A DNA stretch of 64,000 nucleotides from Capra hircus. Lineage: Eukaryota; Chordata; Mammalia; Artiodactyla; Bovidae. Below, piece by piece: positions 44,935-56,124 of the stretch. The notes beneath the pieces were generated by a model that searched no databases, was not told where the DNA came from, and saw nothing but the letters and a program-made list of their open reading frames with translations. The position numbers and the translations under genes are program-made. The stretch's first letter is position 1. Each line of letters opens with the position of its first letter. Location of the stretch: positions 34,793,550-34,857,549 of the forward strand of contig NC_030817.1 of the NCBI RefSeq assembly GCF_001704415.2, written 5' to 3'.

Positions 44935-47065
44935 GAAGTGTCCAGGTGAGCATCAAGAGGTGGGTTTCCCTCAGAAAACCTATGTTCTTCTCCCTTCCTC
45001 AGGGGGGCATTTCCATAACTTTACCACCTCCAGCCAGGGTTCTATAAAAGTCTGTTCTTTAAAATTCCTAGATGCCTGCTGTGACCCCATAGTCACAAAG
45101 CAGGCGACGCCTGTTTGGCACTTCACCCACAGCCTGACTCACAGCCTCCCTCAGGGATAAAGAAGCCTGTTCTAACCTAATCAAAGGGCTGCTTCAGAAA
45201 GCTTCATTTGTGCAGATTCTCCACATTCTCCTGCCTACTCCCTGAGACACCCACCAGGAAATAACAGCGGCCTCCCGAGCCTGCAAGATAAACCCACTGG
45301 GATTACAGCCATTCCCCACAATTGAGCAAACCGCCTCTCAAAATGCCCATACATTTTGCATTAAACACAGTGTATCAAATTAAAAATAAAACTCAAGTTG
45401 TTTGGTTAATGGTTTTCCCAGGCCTGAGGTTGAGACCAGACCACTGATCTGTCTCTTCAAGAACATCGACGGGTTTTGCTGCTTGCCACAGACACTGTTA
45501 AGCTATTATGTGGCGTGTGAAGCACTTTTTTTCATTCTTACAACTTATGTCCAATTAACTGAGAAAGGGGATTCATTAAATAAACTAGATTCAAATTAAA
45601 GGGCAGTTTTCTCAGTTGTATTTGCAAAGAAGTTCAATTTAACTGAGAGGAGTAATCATGTAAGCCCATGTTGGTTTGGGACACTTGCTAACGGGACTAA
45701 TTTTGAATCAGCTCCATTTGCATTGTCTTCTGATAAGCAGCATAGGGAAATCTTGCCTGTGACACTCACCTACAACGTTCTCTTTTCGACAATGTGTTTA
45801 AACTTCATTCTTTAAAAGTTGTGTAAAAAAGAGTTTGGGTCATAATTATATGTTCAGCTTTTACTTGAGGACCTGTTAGACTAGATGATGAGTCATAGTC
45901 ATTGCCAAGATGCTAGAAAAATAATCCCTGGGTACCATCTGGAAAACCGGTTGATCATAGACATCATTCGTGTCAGTTTATTCTTAGAAGAGCTGGGAAT
46001 AGAACTCAGAATATTTGACTTGTACTCTGGTGCCTTACCACCTCACCTGCCTAATGTTATGCCAGGGAGACCTACAGTCTAGAGCTGAGTCATAAAGAAA
46101 GCAGTTTAGGGGGTCTGGCCAGCTCACCGGGTATTTGCACAATGCGATCTTATGACAGGGAAATGCAGGAGGAGAAAACTGATCTTCTGTTCCTGGAAGC
46201 TGGCTTCTCTAAATTGGCACACAATTCAGTTGGCCAACAGGAAAAAAGTCAAGGTCACAGAAATCCTAAAAGTCTTTCTTTCAAGTCCAAGGCTTAACCC
46301 AGCTCACCAGGGCTTCTAGAACAACTTCCACCCAGGGCCATTCTACTCTTTCTTTATCCAAACAGTGGATCCAAGGAGTCCTTGAAAAAAATCCTTTCAG
46401 TGGGCCTTCCTTGGAAGGCCAATTCCCAAGTTCACTCTCACAACCACCAGCCAAACTCCATACTCTGGGCCAGACGAGCTGTTCTTAGGGGCAGTCCTCT
46501 TTCCAGGTGCAGTTTCCTAAACAGACTTTCTAGACCCTGACTTTGGTCTTTCACTTTCTTCAATTAATGTGCTACTAATTATTATTATATTCATATTATC
46601 ATTTATATCAAATACTTACTTCCAGTTGCCCTCTTAGTAATGAGCACGCACTTGGTACACTCCCTTCTCTCTTCGTGGTAAATCAAGCTGGGAAAACAGC
46701 ACAGTCAGAGGCCTTCAAGCAGTCAGGCCCCCTCTTTATGACGGTCCATGCTGCTCCCTCTGCTGGTCTCCAGCTGCTCCTCCTCACAGGAGCTGCTGGC
46801 AGCTGTTCCTGGTGGGCGATCGCTCATCAGCACCAGTACCTTCCACCTTTCCTGAGCCCCACCCCAGTTTATCACCTGAGAAATTCAGTGGCCTCTCCGG
46901 CCTCCTGGAATAGGTCTCTAACTTCCCAGTAACTTGAAAACTTCATTTACAGTCCCAGCACCACCTTCAGAGAATGGCTCCTCAGAGAGTTTACTCGGAG
47001 TTTTCTAGAAGTAACTACAAAGCTGAACAGCCCCTTGAACAAACTTTAAGAGGAGAAAAAAAAAA
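44935..47065. other. Large unique block
   Basis: About 2.1 kb with no recognised repeat. 45360-45850 is AT-rich, of even complexity, and free of repeat traces. 46560-46620 is an AT-rich run, and 47056-47070 is an A-run. Confidence 0.45.
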
Positions 47066-47069
47066 AAAA

Positions 47070-47205
47070 ACCCATAACAGTTATAAAGACGTATATGGCT
47101 ACATAGCATTTCTACATGTATTATTCATTTTCATTTTCACAAAAGTCATAGGAAGCAGATACTATTATTTTATGCATGAAGATAGTAGCAAAAAGCCCCC
47201 AATTC
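47070..47205 (+). repeat. MIR SINE fragment
   Basis: 'CATTTCTACATGTATTATTC' then 'GGAAGCAGATACTATTATTTTATGC' follows the MIR 5' and central region. Confidence 0.72.
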
Positions 47206-47599
47206 TTCTTGTGTTCCTCTGCCCTCACTTTCACTGTTTTTAGGCATAAGAAAATGTAAATACTCTGTTCTTGGTACTTTGGTGCAAATCTATGATTTCC
47301 CATAGAATAGAATCTGCAGAGTAGAATCCTAATTCCTTAACCAATGGTATAGGGTCATATGCAACAAGATAAAAGCCTTCTTTTCTCATTTTTTCTCTTG
47401 TGCACATGCTATGATCCAACCAAAATGAGTTACTTCGTGCCTCACACTCACCCACCTATGATAGATACCTTGATGCTATAAGAAAACATTAGGTTTAGAT
47501 ACAATTTTTTTTTTTCCAGATCCCTGACCCTACCATTAATCAGCTATTTTAATCTGGGAATGTAATTGAGCCTCAGCATTTAGAGATCAATTTTTTCAT

Positions 47600-48345
47600 T
47601 TGAAATATATTTATTGGCAGACACAGATATGGTTCTTTCTGTTCTAGAGACCACCCTACGGGAGGAATTGGAGATAGGAGTTCAACCTTGGTTGAACCTT
47701 GAGAGGGGCAGTCAAAAAGGCGATGCAGGACAGGGAACTGAAAGACTTTTCGAGTGAGTGGAGGATGGATGTGTAGGATGGAAGAATATTCCAAGATGAG
47801 GCTGCAGAAGGAAACACAGGTTAGATCATAGGTTCCTTACGTTTTGTTCAGGAATCCTTTTGTCTAAGGAAAATGAAGAACGTTCACAGGGTTTTAATCA
47901 GGGAAAGAATGTGACCAAACTATGCATTCCACAGTGACATCTCTGGCTGCTATGTGGAGAATGGATTGCTTGAGGATGGAGGGGGTGATGGATTGGGCAA
48001 GACTGGAAGCAATAAGATCAACCAGGTGGTTAAAATGGTTCCTGAGAGATGGTGACGGCCTGGACCAAGTCAGGGGCAGCCAGACTCTGCCTGAGTGGGT
48101 TCCAGAGATGTTCACAGGGTGGAATCCACAGATCTTGATGAGGCTGAGGGGCAGAGTGAGAAGAGTTAAGAATTATGAGCAGGAGCCAGACATAGGCAAC
48201 AGAATAGACAATGAGGTTATTTATCTGAACAGACATGCAGGAAGTGAGGGTCTGGATGGGCAAAGGGAGAATGAACTGTTAGTTCAGCTTGAAATTTTGT
48301 CTTATGTGTTTATGGAACAGACAACACCACCCAAAAGAGTTCTTT
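47600..48345 (-). repeat. L2 LINE remains, antisense
   Basis: 'GGGTTTTAATCAGGGAAAGAA' near 47889, 'CTGGCTGCTATGTGGAGAAT' near 47943 and 'GATGGTGACGGCCTGGACCA' near 48048 are the antisense of the L2 ORF. The 141-codon plus-strand frame at 47922-48347 is antisense to that ORF and not a gene. Confidence 0.65.
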
Positions 48346-48401
48346 AAGAATTAGATGAAATGACATACGCAGTGTTCCTGGAACCTAAGGGAATGCCCAC
48401 A

Positions 48402-48436
48402 TGTATCCATGGACTACATTTTTGAATCCTCCCCAA
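48402..48436 (+). repeat. MaLR (MLT1/MST-like) LTR, 5' tip
   Basis: 'TGTATCCATGGACTACATTT' and 'GAATCCTCCCCAA' match the LTR 5' start. The LTR continues at 50144 on the far side of the BovB insertion. Confidence 0.72.
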
Positions 48437-48606
48437 GTCAGTCAGTCAGTTCAGTCGCTCAGTCATGTCTGATTCTTTGCGACCCCATGGACTGCAGCAC
48501 ACCAGGCCTCTCTGTCCATCACCAACTGCCAGAGTTTACCCAAACTCATGTCCATTGAGTCAGTGATGCTATCCAACCATCTCATCCTCTGTCGTCTCCT
48601 CCCACC

Positions 48607-49350
48607 TTAAATCTTTCCCAGCATCAGGATCTTTTCTAATGAGTCAGTTCTTTGCATCAGGTGGCCAAGGTATTGGAGTTTCAACTTCAGTATCAGTCCT
48701 TCCAATGAATATTCAGGACTGATTTCCCTTAGGATGGACTGGTTGGATCTCTTTGCAGTCCAAGGGACTCTCAAGAGTCTTCTCCAACACCACAGTTCAA
48801 AAGCATCAATTCTTTGGTGCTCGGCTTTCTTTATAGTCCAACTCTCACATCCATGCATGACTGATGGAAAAACCATAGCTTTAACTAGACGGACTTTTGT
48901 TGGCAAAGTAATGTCTCTGCATTTTAATATGCTGTCCAGGTTGGTCATAACTTTTCTTCCAAGGAGTAAGTATCTTTTAATTTCATGGCTGCAGTCACCA
49001 TCTGCAGTGATTTTGGAGCCCCCAAAAATAAAGTCTCTCACTGTTTCCACTGTCTTGCCAACTATTTGCCATGAAATGATGGGACTGGATGCCATGATCT
49101 TAGTTTTCTGAATGTTGAGCTTTAAGCCAACTTTTTCACTTTCTTTCACCTTCATCAAGAGGCTCTTTAGTTCTTCTTCATTTTCTGCCATAAGGGTGGT
49201 GTTATCTGCATATCTGAGGTTATTGATATTTCTCCCGGCAATCTTGATTCCAGCTTGTGCTTCATGCAGCCCAGCGTTTCTCATGATGTACTCTGCATAT
49301 AAGTTAAATAAGCAGGGTGACAATATACAGCTTTGACATACTCCTTTCAT
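48607..49350 (-). pseudogene. BovB RT palm to C-terminal, open piece with YADN
   Basis: 247 codons from MKGVCQSCILSPCLFNLYAE to the LGKI end. The second catalytic aspartate of the RT palm is replaced by Asn (RYADNTTL). The C-terminal tail continues in another frame. Dead. Confidence 0.88.
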
Positions 49351-49435
49351 ACACCTATTTGGAACCAGTCTGTTGTTCCATGTCCAGTTCTAACTGTTGC
49401 TTCCTGACCTGCATGCAGATTCCTCAAGAAGCAGG

Positions 49436-50098
49436 TCAGGTGGTCTGGTATTCCCATCTCCTTAGAATTTTCCACAGTTTGTTGTGATCCACACAGTCAA
49501 AGGCTTTGGCATAGCAAATGAAGCAGAAGTAGATGTTTTTCTGGAACTCTCTTGCTTTTTCGATGATACAACAAATGTTGGCAATTTGATCTCTGGTTCC
49601 TCTGCTTTTTCTAAATCCAGCTTGAATATCAGGAAGTTCACAGTTCATGTATTGCTGAAGCCTGGCTTGGAGAATTTTGAGCATTACTTTGCTAGTGTGT
49701 GAGATGAGTGCAATTGTGCAGTAGTTTGAGCATTCTTTGGCATTGCCTTTCTTTGGGACTGGAATGAAAACTGACCTTTTCCAGTCCTGTGGCCACTGCT
49801 GAGTTTTCCAAATTTGCTGGCATATTGAGTGTAGCACTTTCACAGCATCCTCTTTCAGGATTTGAAATAGCTCAACTGGAATTCCATCACCTCCACTAGC
49901 TTTGTTCATAGTGATACTTCCTAAGGCCCACTTGACTTTGCACACCAGGATGTCTAGCTCTAGGTGAGTGATCACACCATCGTGATTATCTGGGTCATGA
50001 AGATCTTTTTTGTATAGTTCTTCTGTGTAATCTTGCAAATTCTTAATATCTTTTGCTTCTGTTAGGTCCCTACCATTTCCGTCTTTTAATATGCCCAT
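49436..50098 (-). pseudogene. BovB RT N-terminal, open piece
   Basis: 220 codons covering the fingers and early palm (IPVELFQILKEDAVKVLHS, then FRKSRGTRDQIANI). At the place where two other copies in this window carry TGA, this one keeps AGA. A frameshift near 49436 separates it from the palm piece. Confidence 0.88.
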
Positions 50099-50143
50099 GT
50101 TTGCATGAAATGTTCTTGGTATCTCTAATTTTCTTGAAGAGAT

Positions 50144-50470
50144 ATAAATTTACATGTTAAAGCCCTAACTCCCAATATGATGGTATTTTTTGGAAGTGGG
50201 GCCTTTGGGAAGTGACTACGTTTATATTATGTCATTCAGGTGTTCCTCTTGTGATGGATCAGTGCCCTTACATGAAGAAGACAAGATACCAGTTTTCTCT
50301 CTCTGTTCGTTTGCACTGAGGAAATGCCCTGTAGGTCCAGGAGGAGTCTCAGCAAGGTTAGCATCTGCTAGCACCTAAATCATGGACTCCCCAGTCTCCA
50401 GAACTGTGAGAAATAAATGTCTGTTGTTTAAACCAGTCTATGATATTTCATTACAGCTTGAATTAAATAC
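50144..50470 (+). repeat. MaLR (MLT1/MST-like) LTR, main piece
   Basis: 'GTTAAAGCCCTAACTCCCAA', 'GGGGCCTTTGGGAAGTGAC' and 'CAGAACTGTGAGAAATAAAT' (with AATAAA signal) are in sense LTR order, ending near 'TTTCATTACAGC'. Non-coding, old. Confidence 0.85.
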
Positions 50471-50695
50471 CCACTGAAGTGTGGTTTCCTTTTCTATTTC
50501 TTAAATAATTCCCTTTGCCCAGAATGTAAAGTCCATACTGTAAAGACCATCTTCAAAAGTCACCTTCTCCTAGAAGCCTTCTCTGATTCTCCCAGGTAGA
50601 CTTTCCATGCATATGTTTTTACCTTACATTGTGTCTACCAGTTATGTCCGCTAGTATCATATTGCTTCTATAGCTATAGAAATTTCAATAACAAT
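50471..50695 (+). repeat. L2 3' portion
   Basis: 'CAAAAGTCACCTTCTCCTAG' then 'GCCTTCTCTGATTCTCCCAG' are typical of the sense L2 3' region. 50700-51010 to the right is AT-rich and unassigned. Confidence 0.7.
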
Positions 50696-51014
50696 AGGAC
50701 CCATGCCTGATTGACCCCCAACCCTCAAATTAGGACCTGGTAATAATTATTTATACATCAATAAGAACAAAATTATAATTTATGTTATTTATACAATATA
50801 TCATACTCGACATAATACGTAACATATTATAATAAAATTACAATAGTAATAGTATTAATGTTTTAATTCAGGAAGCCAATGCATTCATTACTGAATGAAT
50901 AGCCATATTTTTGTCCTTGGCCTCATCTTGGCCCATTTCTCTCCTGAAAGCAGCAGAGAGAGGGGAATGAGCACAGGCTTCTGAATTAAACTTAAATGGT
51001 CTTTTCAATGACTT

Positions 51015-51245
51015 GAGAGAGTAGCACTGAAATATATGCATTAACATGTGTAAAACAGATAGTGCAGGGAGCTCTGCTTGGTGCTCTGTGACATACTTCA
51101 GGAGTGGGATGGGGTGGGAGGTGGGAAGGAGGCTCAAGGAGGGGATACGTGCGTATATTGAAGGCTGATTCATGTTGATGTATGGCAGAAATCAACACAA
51201 CATTGTAAAGCAATTATCCTCTAATTAAAAATAAATTACAAAACA
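51015..51245 (+). mobile_element. L1 3' end
   Basis: Ruminant L1 3' UTR: 'GAGAGTAGCACTGAAATATA', 'GTGCAGGGAGCTCTGCTTGG', ending 'ATTGTAAAGCAATTATCCTC' and A/T-rich tail. Simple 5' truncation. Confidence 0.9.
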
Positions 51246-51289
51246 TAAAATAAATAAATCATTTAAATCTCAGCAAAAGATAAAGTAGG

Positions 51290-51470
51290 CCTTTAAACTC
51301 TTGGTTATGTGATTATAATAAGTCAGCTAATATCTCTGAATCTGTTTTTATATCTGGAAAATGGTAATAAAACTCCTTGGCTCTTGAGGTAATCATGAAA
51401 ATAGACAAAATTTAGGAAGTAAGGTGCCCAGTACAAGTATGTGGCACTTGATCAATAAATCCTGACTCCT
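51290..51470 (-). repeat. MIR SINE, antisense
   Basis: 'CTGGAAAATGGTAATAAAAC' preceded by 'GATTATAATAAGTCAGCTAAT' and followed by 'GGCACTTGATCAATAAATCC' gives the complete antisense MIR order. Confidence 0.82.
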
Positions 51471-51474
51471 TCGC

Positions 51475-52624
51475 ATTCCCAATGTTCGCATTCACTAAAG
51501 ATCAAGGAGGAACGGAGAACTAAAAACAGCAATAAGACAATATTTATATGTTTCATGCTTTTTGGATATCATATCCATTTGGTATTCTCATTTATAATAT
51601 AAATTTCCAGTATGCCTGTTGCTGTTATTAAGGCTGTAGTATTTTATTCTGTGGTCTGTTTTCATCTCCCATTACATGTATGCCTTGCTTCCTCTTACTC
51701 TGCCCTCTCTGCAGATCTGTATATTATAATACGAACAGTAAACAAGAGCTCTGCTTTGATCAGAGTCAGACAGAAATCATTGGTAAGAAGCTGAACTATC
51801 CATTATCTAAAGAACCTTATAAGAACAGAAGATAATTAAGTAGAAAACATTAAAAAAATACTGACTGAATACAACCTCAGAAGTCAGAATGCCATTGTGT
51901 CCAATCAGGACTTAAAAGAAACAGTAAGACGTTTAAACATGGGAAGTTCAAAGATGCAAAGGTTCAGAAATGAAGAGTAATTTTAAAAAAATATGTGCTT
52001 TTGAGGATAAAAAGGCTTAGCCTCCTGTCATTAAATATCCAATTTGGCTTTATATTTTTCAGGATCAATCACATAATTAAAAACGTATCTGTTAACAGAT
52101 GACCACACAAAAGAATTTGTTTATATTATACCATATTAAGAGGTGTTAAAAAAAAGCTCAAAAGAAAAACAAGAATTATGACCATGAAAGAAAAGCAGAC
52201 ACATCATTTATGAGTTTTCCCTCTGTGTGCTCTGAAAAGGCAGGATAATTCATTTTCCATGTAGAACAACCTTGAGATGGGAAAGAAAGTTACTTCTAGC
52301 ATTTTCTGAATCTTCTCTGGGTAATCAATCAAGGTATAGAATTTGGAACTAGGCATCTCCCTCCCTAGTGGACCAGCCTTTGTCTATATCTGCTCTTGTC
52401 AAAATAGATCTAATACTAAAGCAGAAGGCAAGACCATAGGCACTCTTATAAGTAGCAGAGTGGAGCTCTGTGCACTGAAGTCTGACCCTCAGCTCCACCC
52501 TTACTGTGTAAAATAAAGAGAATACAGTCTAATTATGTGGATTATACAAGCTAATCCATAGTCCAGAATTCTTCTCACATAAATGGTAGCTTTCAAAGAT
52601 AGAGAAAGTATAGTTTTAAAATTG
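51475..52624. other. Unique AT-rich sequence
   Basis: No gene or repeat recognised in about 1.1 kb. Confidence 0.45.
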
Positions 52625-52740
52625 CTGAAACAATATCATGGTAATCCAAGACTATGCCCTGACCAGTAACACTGAAGAAGCTGAAGTTGAAAGGTTCTAA
52701 GAAGACCTATAAGACCTTTTAGAACTAACACCCCAAAAAG

Positions 52741-53215
52741 ATGTCCTTTTTTATTATAGAGGACTGGAACACAAAAGTAGGAAGTCAAGAAACACCTGGA
52801 GTAACAGGCAAATTTGGCCTTGGAATGCAGAATGAAGCAGGGCAAAGCCTAATAGAGTTTTGCCATGAGAATGCACTGGTCATAGCAAACACCCTTTCCA
52901 AACAACACAAGAGAAGACTCTACACATGGACATCACCAGATGGTCAACACTGAAATCAGATTGATTATATTCTTTGCAGCCAAAGATGGAGAAACTCTAA
53001 AGAGTCAGCAAAAACAAGACCAGGAGCTGACTGTGTCTCAGATCATGAACTCCTTATTGCCAAATTCAGACTTAAATTGAAGAAAGTGAGGAAGACTACT
53101 AGACCATTCATGTATGACCTAAATCAAATCCCTTATGATTATACAGTGGAAGTGACAAATAGATTTAAGGGACTAGATCTGATAGACAGAATGCCTGATG
53201 AACTATGATGGAGGT
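52741..53215 (+). pseudogene. BovB endonuclease domain, C-terminal part, broken
   Basis: The only endonuclease sequence among the BovB copies here. It reads FFIIEDWNTKVGSQETPGV, then TLYTWTSPDGQH-like sequence, a TGA at 52951-52953, then NQIDYIL and SDHELLIAKFR, which holds the conserved SDH active-site histidine of exonuclease-endonuclease-phosphatase enzymes. The stop looks like a CpG-to-TpG change (CGA to TGA). Confidence 0.85.
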
Positions 53216-53778
53216 TCATGACATTATACAGGAGAGGAATCTAGAAAGAATTCTTTCATCCCCAAGAAAAAGAAAATGCCAAAAAGCAAAATGGCTGTCT
53301 GAGGAGTCCTTACAAATAGCTGTGAAAAGAAGAGAAGCAAAAAGCAAAGGAGAAAAGGAAAGATAAACCCATTTGAATGCAGAGTTCCAAAGAATAGCAA
53401 GGAGAGACAAGAAAGGCTTCCGCAATGATCAATGCAAAGAAATAGAGGAAAACAATAGAATGGGAAAGACTAAAGATCTCTTCAAGAAAATCAGAGATAC
53501 CAAAGGAACATTTCATGCAAAGATGGGCTCGATAAAGGACAGAAATGGTATGGACCTAACAAAGCAGAAGATATTAAGAAGAGGTGCCAAGAATACACAG
53601 AAGAACTGTACAGAAAAGATCTTCATGACCCAGATAATCATGGTGGTGTGATCACTCACCTAGAGCTAGACATCCTGGAATGTGAAGTCCTAGGGCATTA
53701 GGAAGCATCACCACGAACAAAGCTAGTGGAGGGGATGGAATTCCAGTTGAGCTCTTTCAAATCCTGAAAGATGATGCT

Positions 53779-54021
53779 GTGAAAGTGCTACACTCAATCT
53801 GCCAGCAAATTTGGAAAACTCAGCAGTGGCCACAGGACTGGAAAAGGTCAGTTTTCATTCCAGTCCCAAAGAAAGGCAATGCCAAAGAATGCTCAAACTA
53901 CCACACAACTGCACTCATCTCACACACTAGTAAAGTAATGCACAAAATTCTCCAAGCCAGGCTTCAGCAATATGTGAACCGTGAACTTCCAGATATTCAA
54001 GCTGGTTTTAGAAAAGGCTGA
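53779..54021 (+). pseudogene. BovB RT N-terminal piece ending at TGA
   Basis: 80 codons (KVLHSICQQIWKTQQWPQDW onward) ending at a TGA inside FRKG*GTRDQIAN, the same stop at the same codon as in the copy at 10996-13115. The palm with YADD follows in a separate open piece at 54132-54593. Confidence 0.88.
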
Positions 54022-55204
54022 GGAACCAGAGATCAAATTGCCAACATCCGCTGGATCATGGAAAAAGCAAGAAAGTTCCAAAAAAAAAAATCTATTTCTG
54101 CTTTATTGACTATGCCCAAGGCTTTGACTGTGTGGATCACAACAAACTGTGGAAAATTTTGAAAGAGATGGGAATACCAGACCACCTGACCTGCCTCTTG
54201 AGAAATCTGTATGCAGGTCAGGAAGCAACAGTTAGAACTGGACATGGAACAACAGACTGGTTCCAAATAGGAAAAGGAGTGTGTCAAAGCTGTATATTGT
54301 CACCCTGCTTATTTAACTTATATGCAGAGTACATCATGAGAAACACTGGGCTGGAAGAAACACAAGCTGGAATCAAGATTGCCAGGAGAAATTTCAATAA
54401 CCTCAGATATGCAGACGACACCACCCTTATGGCAGAAAGTGAAGAAGAGCCAAAGAGCCTCTTGATGAAAGTGAAAGAGGAGAGTGAGAAACTTGGCTTA
54501 AAGTTCAACATTCCGAAAACTAAGATCAATGTATCCGGTCCCATCACTTCATGGAAAATGATGGGGAAACAGTGGAAACAGTGGCTGACTTGATTTTTTT
54601 GGGCTCCAAAATCACTGCAGATAGACTGCAGCCATGAAATTAAAAGACACTTACTCCTTGGAAGGAAAGTTATGACCAACCTGGACAGCATATTCAAAAG
54701 CAGACACATTGCTTTGCCAACAAAGGTCCATCTAGTCAAGGTTATGGTTTTTCCAGTAGTCATGTATGGATGTGAGAATTGAAGTATAAAGAAACCTGAG
54801 CATCTTTAAAAAAAAAAAAAATTGACGCTTTTGAACTGTGGTATTGGAGAAGACTCTTGAGAGTTCCTTGGACTTCAAGGAGATCCAACCAGTCCATCCT
54901 AAAGGAGATTAGTCCTGGGTGTTCATTGGAAGGACTGATGCTAAAGCTGAAACTCCAATACTTTGGCTACCTGATATGAAGAGCTGCCTCATTTGAAAAG
55001 ACCCTGATGCTAGGAAAGATTGAGGGGAGGAGGAGAAGGGGACAACAGAGGATGAGATGGTTGGATGGCATCACCAACTCAATGGATATGAGTTTGGGTA
55101 ATCTCCGGGAGTTGGTGATGGACAGGGAGGCCTGTCATGCTGCAGTTCATGGAGTCGCAAAGAGTCAGACACGACTGAGCAACTGAACTGAACTGAAACA
55201 ATTA

Positions 55205-56120
55205 GGCAACCCTACCTGGAGATAAAACCTCTTGAATCTGTCTTTATCCCAGGGGTCACCCAGGTTCACTACTTACACTGTCTGCTCCCCTTTGAGGTTC
55301 CAGCATGCCTTGGGGCTTAGCCCACATGAATCATGACTCTGTAGTATATTTTGTAAAGAAGAATCAAAGTTTCCATGCTGCTACTTTCTTCTAAGACAAC
55401 ATTAGAACAATATTTAAAGAAATAGTGCTTATTAGCTTTCTTTCCTTGTTGGTGTTTTCCTTTGGGGTTTTTATGGTCTTAGAGAGCAGGGTCTATGTCC
55501 ATTTCACTCACTATGCACTCATGACTGCTAGTTAATAATTTAACAACTACTGCTTGTTCTTTGGTTCTTTAAGATTCATTTTTAGGAATGTGGAAGGAAG
55601 GGCACTCATCTTTTATAGCTTCAGTGGGTGGCAAAGGCAGTGAGGGGGCTGTTGGGGGTAGGGGAGCATCTGTCACTCACTGTGGCTGTCTTCTGAAGAG
55701 AAGACAGGGGATCAGCTGAACTTCAGCCCTACCCAGGCCACAACTCGCAGAAGCAAAAGGCTTACTTGGACTCAGGTTTGCAAGCAAATGTGGCCAAAGG
55801 GAGAGTGAGATGAGCAGGTGAGCACCTATACTTTGGAAGCTGTCACCAATGGGTGGCCAACCTGAACCTAGGGGGCTCTTGGACAGTCTATCCTGTTGCC
55901 AATTCAATTCTGAATCCAAAGACACATGCTGTCATTTTAGAGACACCTTTAAGCCTGGCCAGGAAATACCAGCTTGAGTTTCCTCAACAAGAAAGAATGA
56001 TAGGTTTGGAAAGGAGCATCAGAAAATGCATGGCCCGATCATCATCTTCCACATCTCTTCTAGACAATTGCACATCTATCCTGTGGTCAGAGATGGAGAG
56101 GGCAGATGTTTTTGTAGGAA
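55205..56120. other. Unique non-coding sequence
   Basis: No recognised repeat. Opposed frames at 55677-56128 show no domain. 55490-55560 may be an L2 tail trace. Confidence 0.45.
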
Positions 56121-56124
56121 CCCA

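Larger units (their letters stand above)
48437..50143 (-). mobile_element. BovB LINE, antisense, 1.7 kb
   Basis: Reverse BovB from the 3' terminal GTCAG/TCAGTT repeats (48437-48460) to a 5' truncation just upstream of the RT domain (near 50139). It holds most of the RT and C-terminal region, broken by frameshifts. The catalytic box reads YADN rather than YADD (codons at 49201-49212). It lies inside a MaLR LTR and has no obvious TSD. Confidence 0.95.
52635..55192 (+). mobile_element. BovB LINE, longest copy, 2.56 kb
   Basis: Sense BovB from within the endonuclease domain to the 3' pentamers. CTGAAACAAT at 52625-52634 recurs at 55193-55202 as the likely TSD, partly overlapping the 3' repeat. 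YADD is intact at 54408-54419. Inactivating changes include TGA at 52951-52953, a TGA at 54019-54021, a short deletion near 54622, frameshifts around 53560-53700, and a 14-nt A-run at 54808-54821 inside the coding region. Confidence 0.95.

Noticed and set aside
47922..48347. 141-codon frame
   Set aside because: It runs antisense to a decayed L2 ORF, so the openness is incidental.
50144..50470. Complete endogenous retrovirus
   Set aside because: Only a non-coding MaLR-type LTR is present; no gag, pol or env sequence flanks it.
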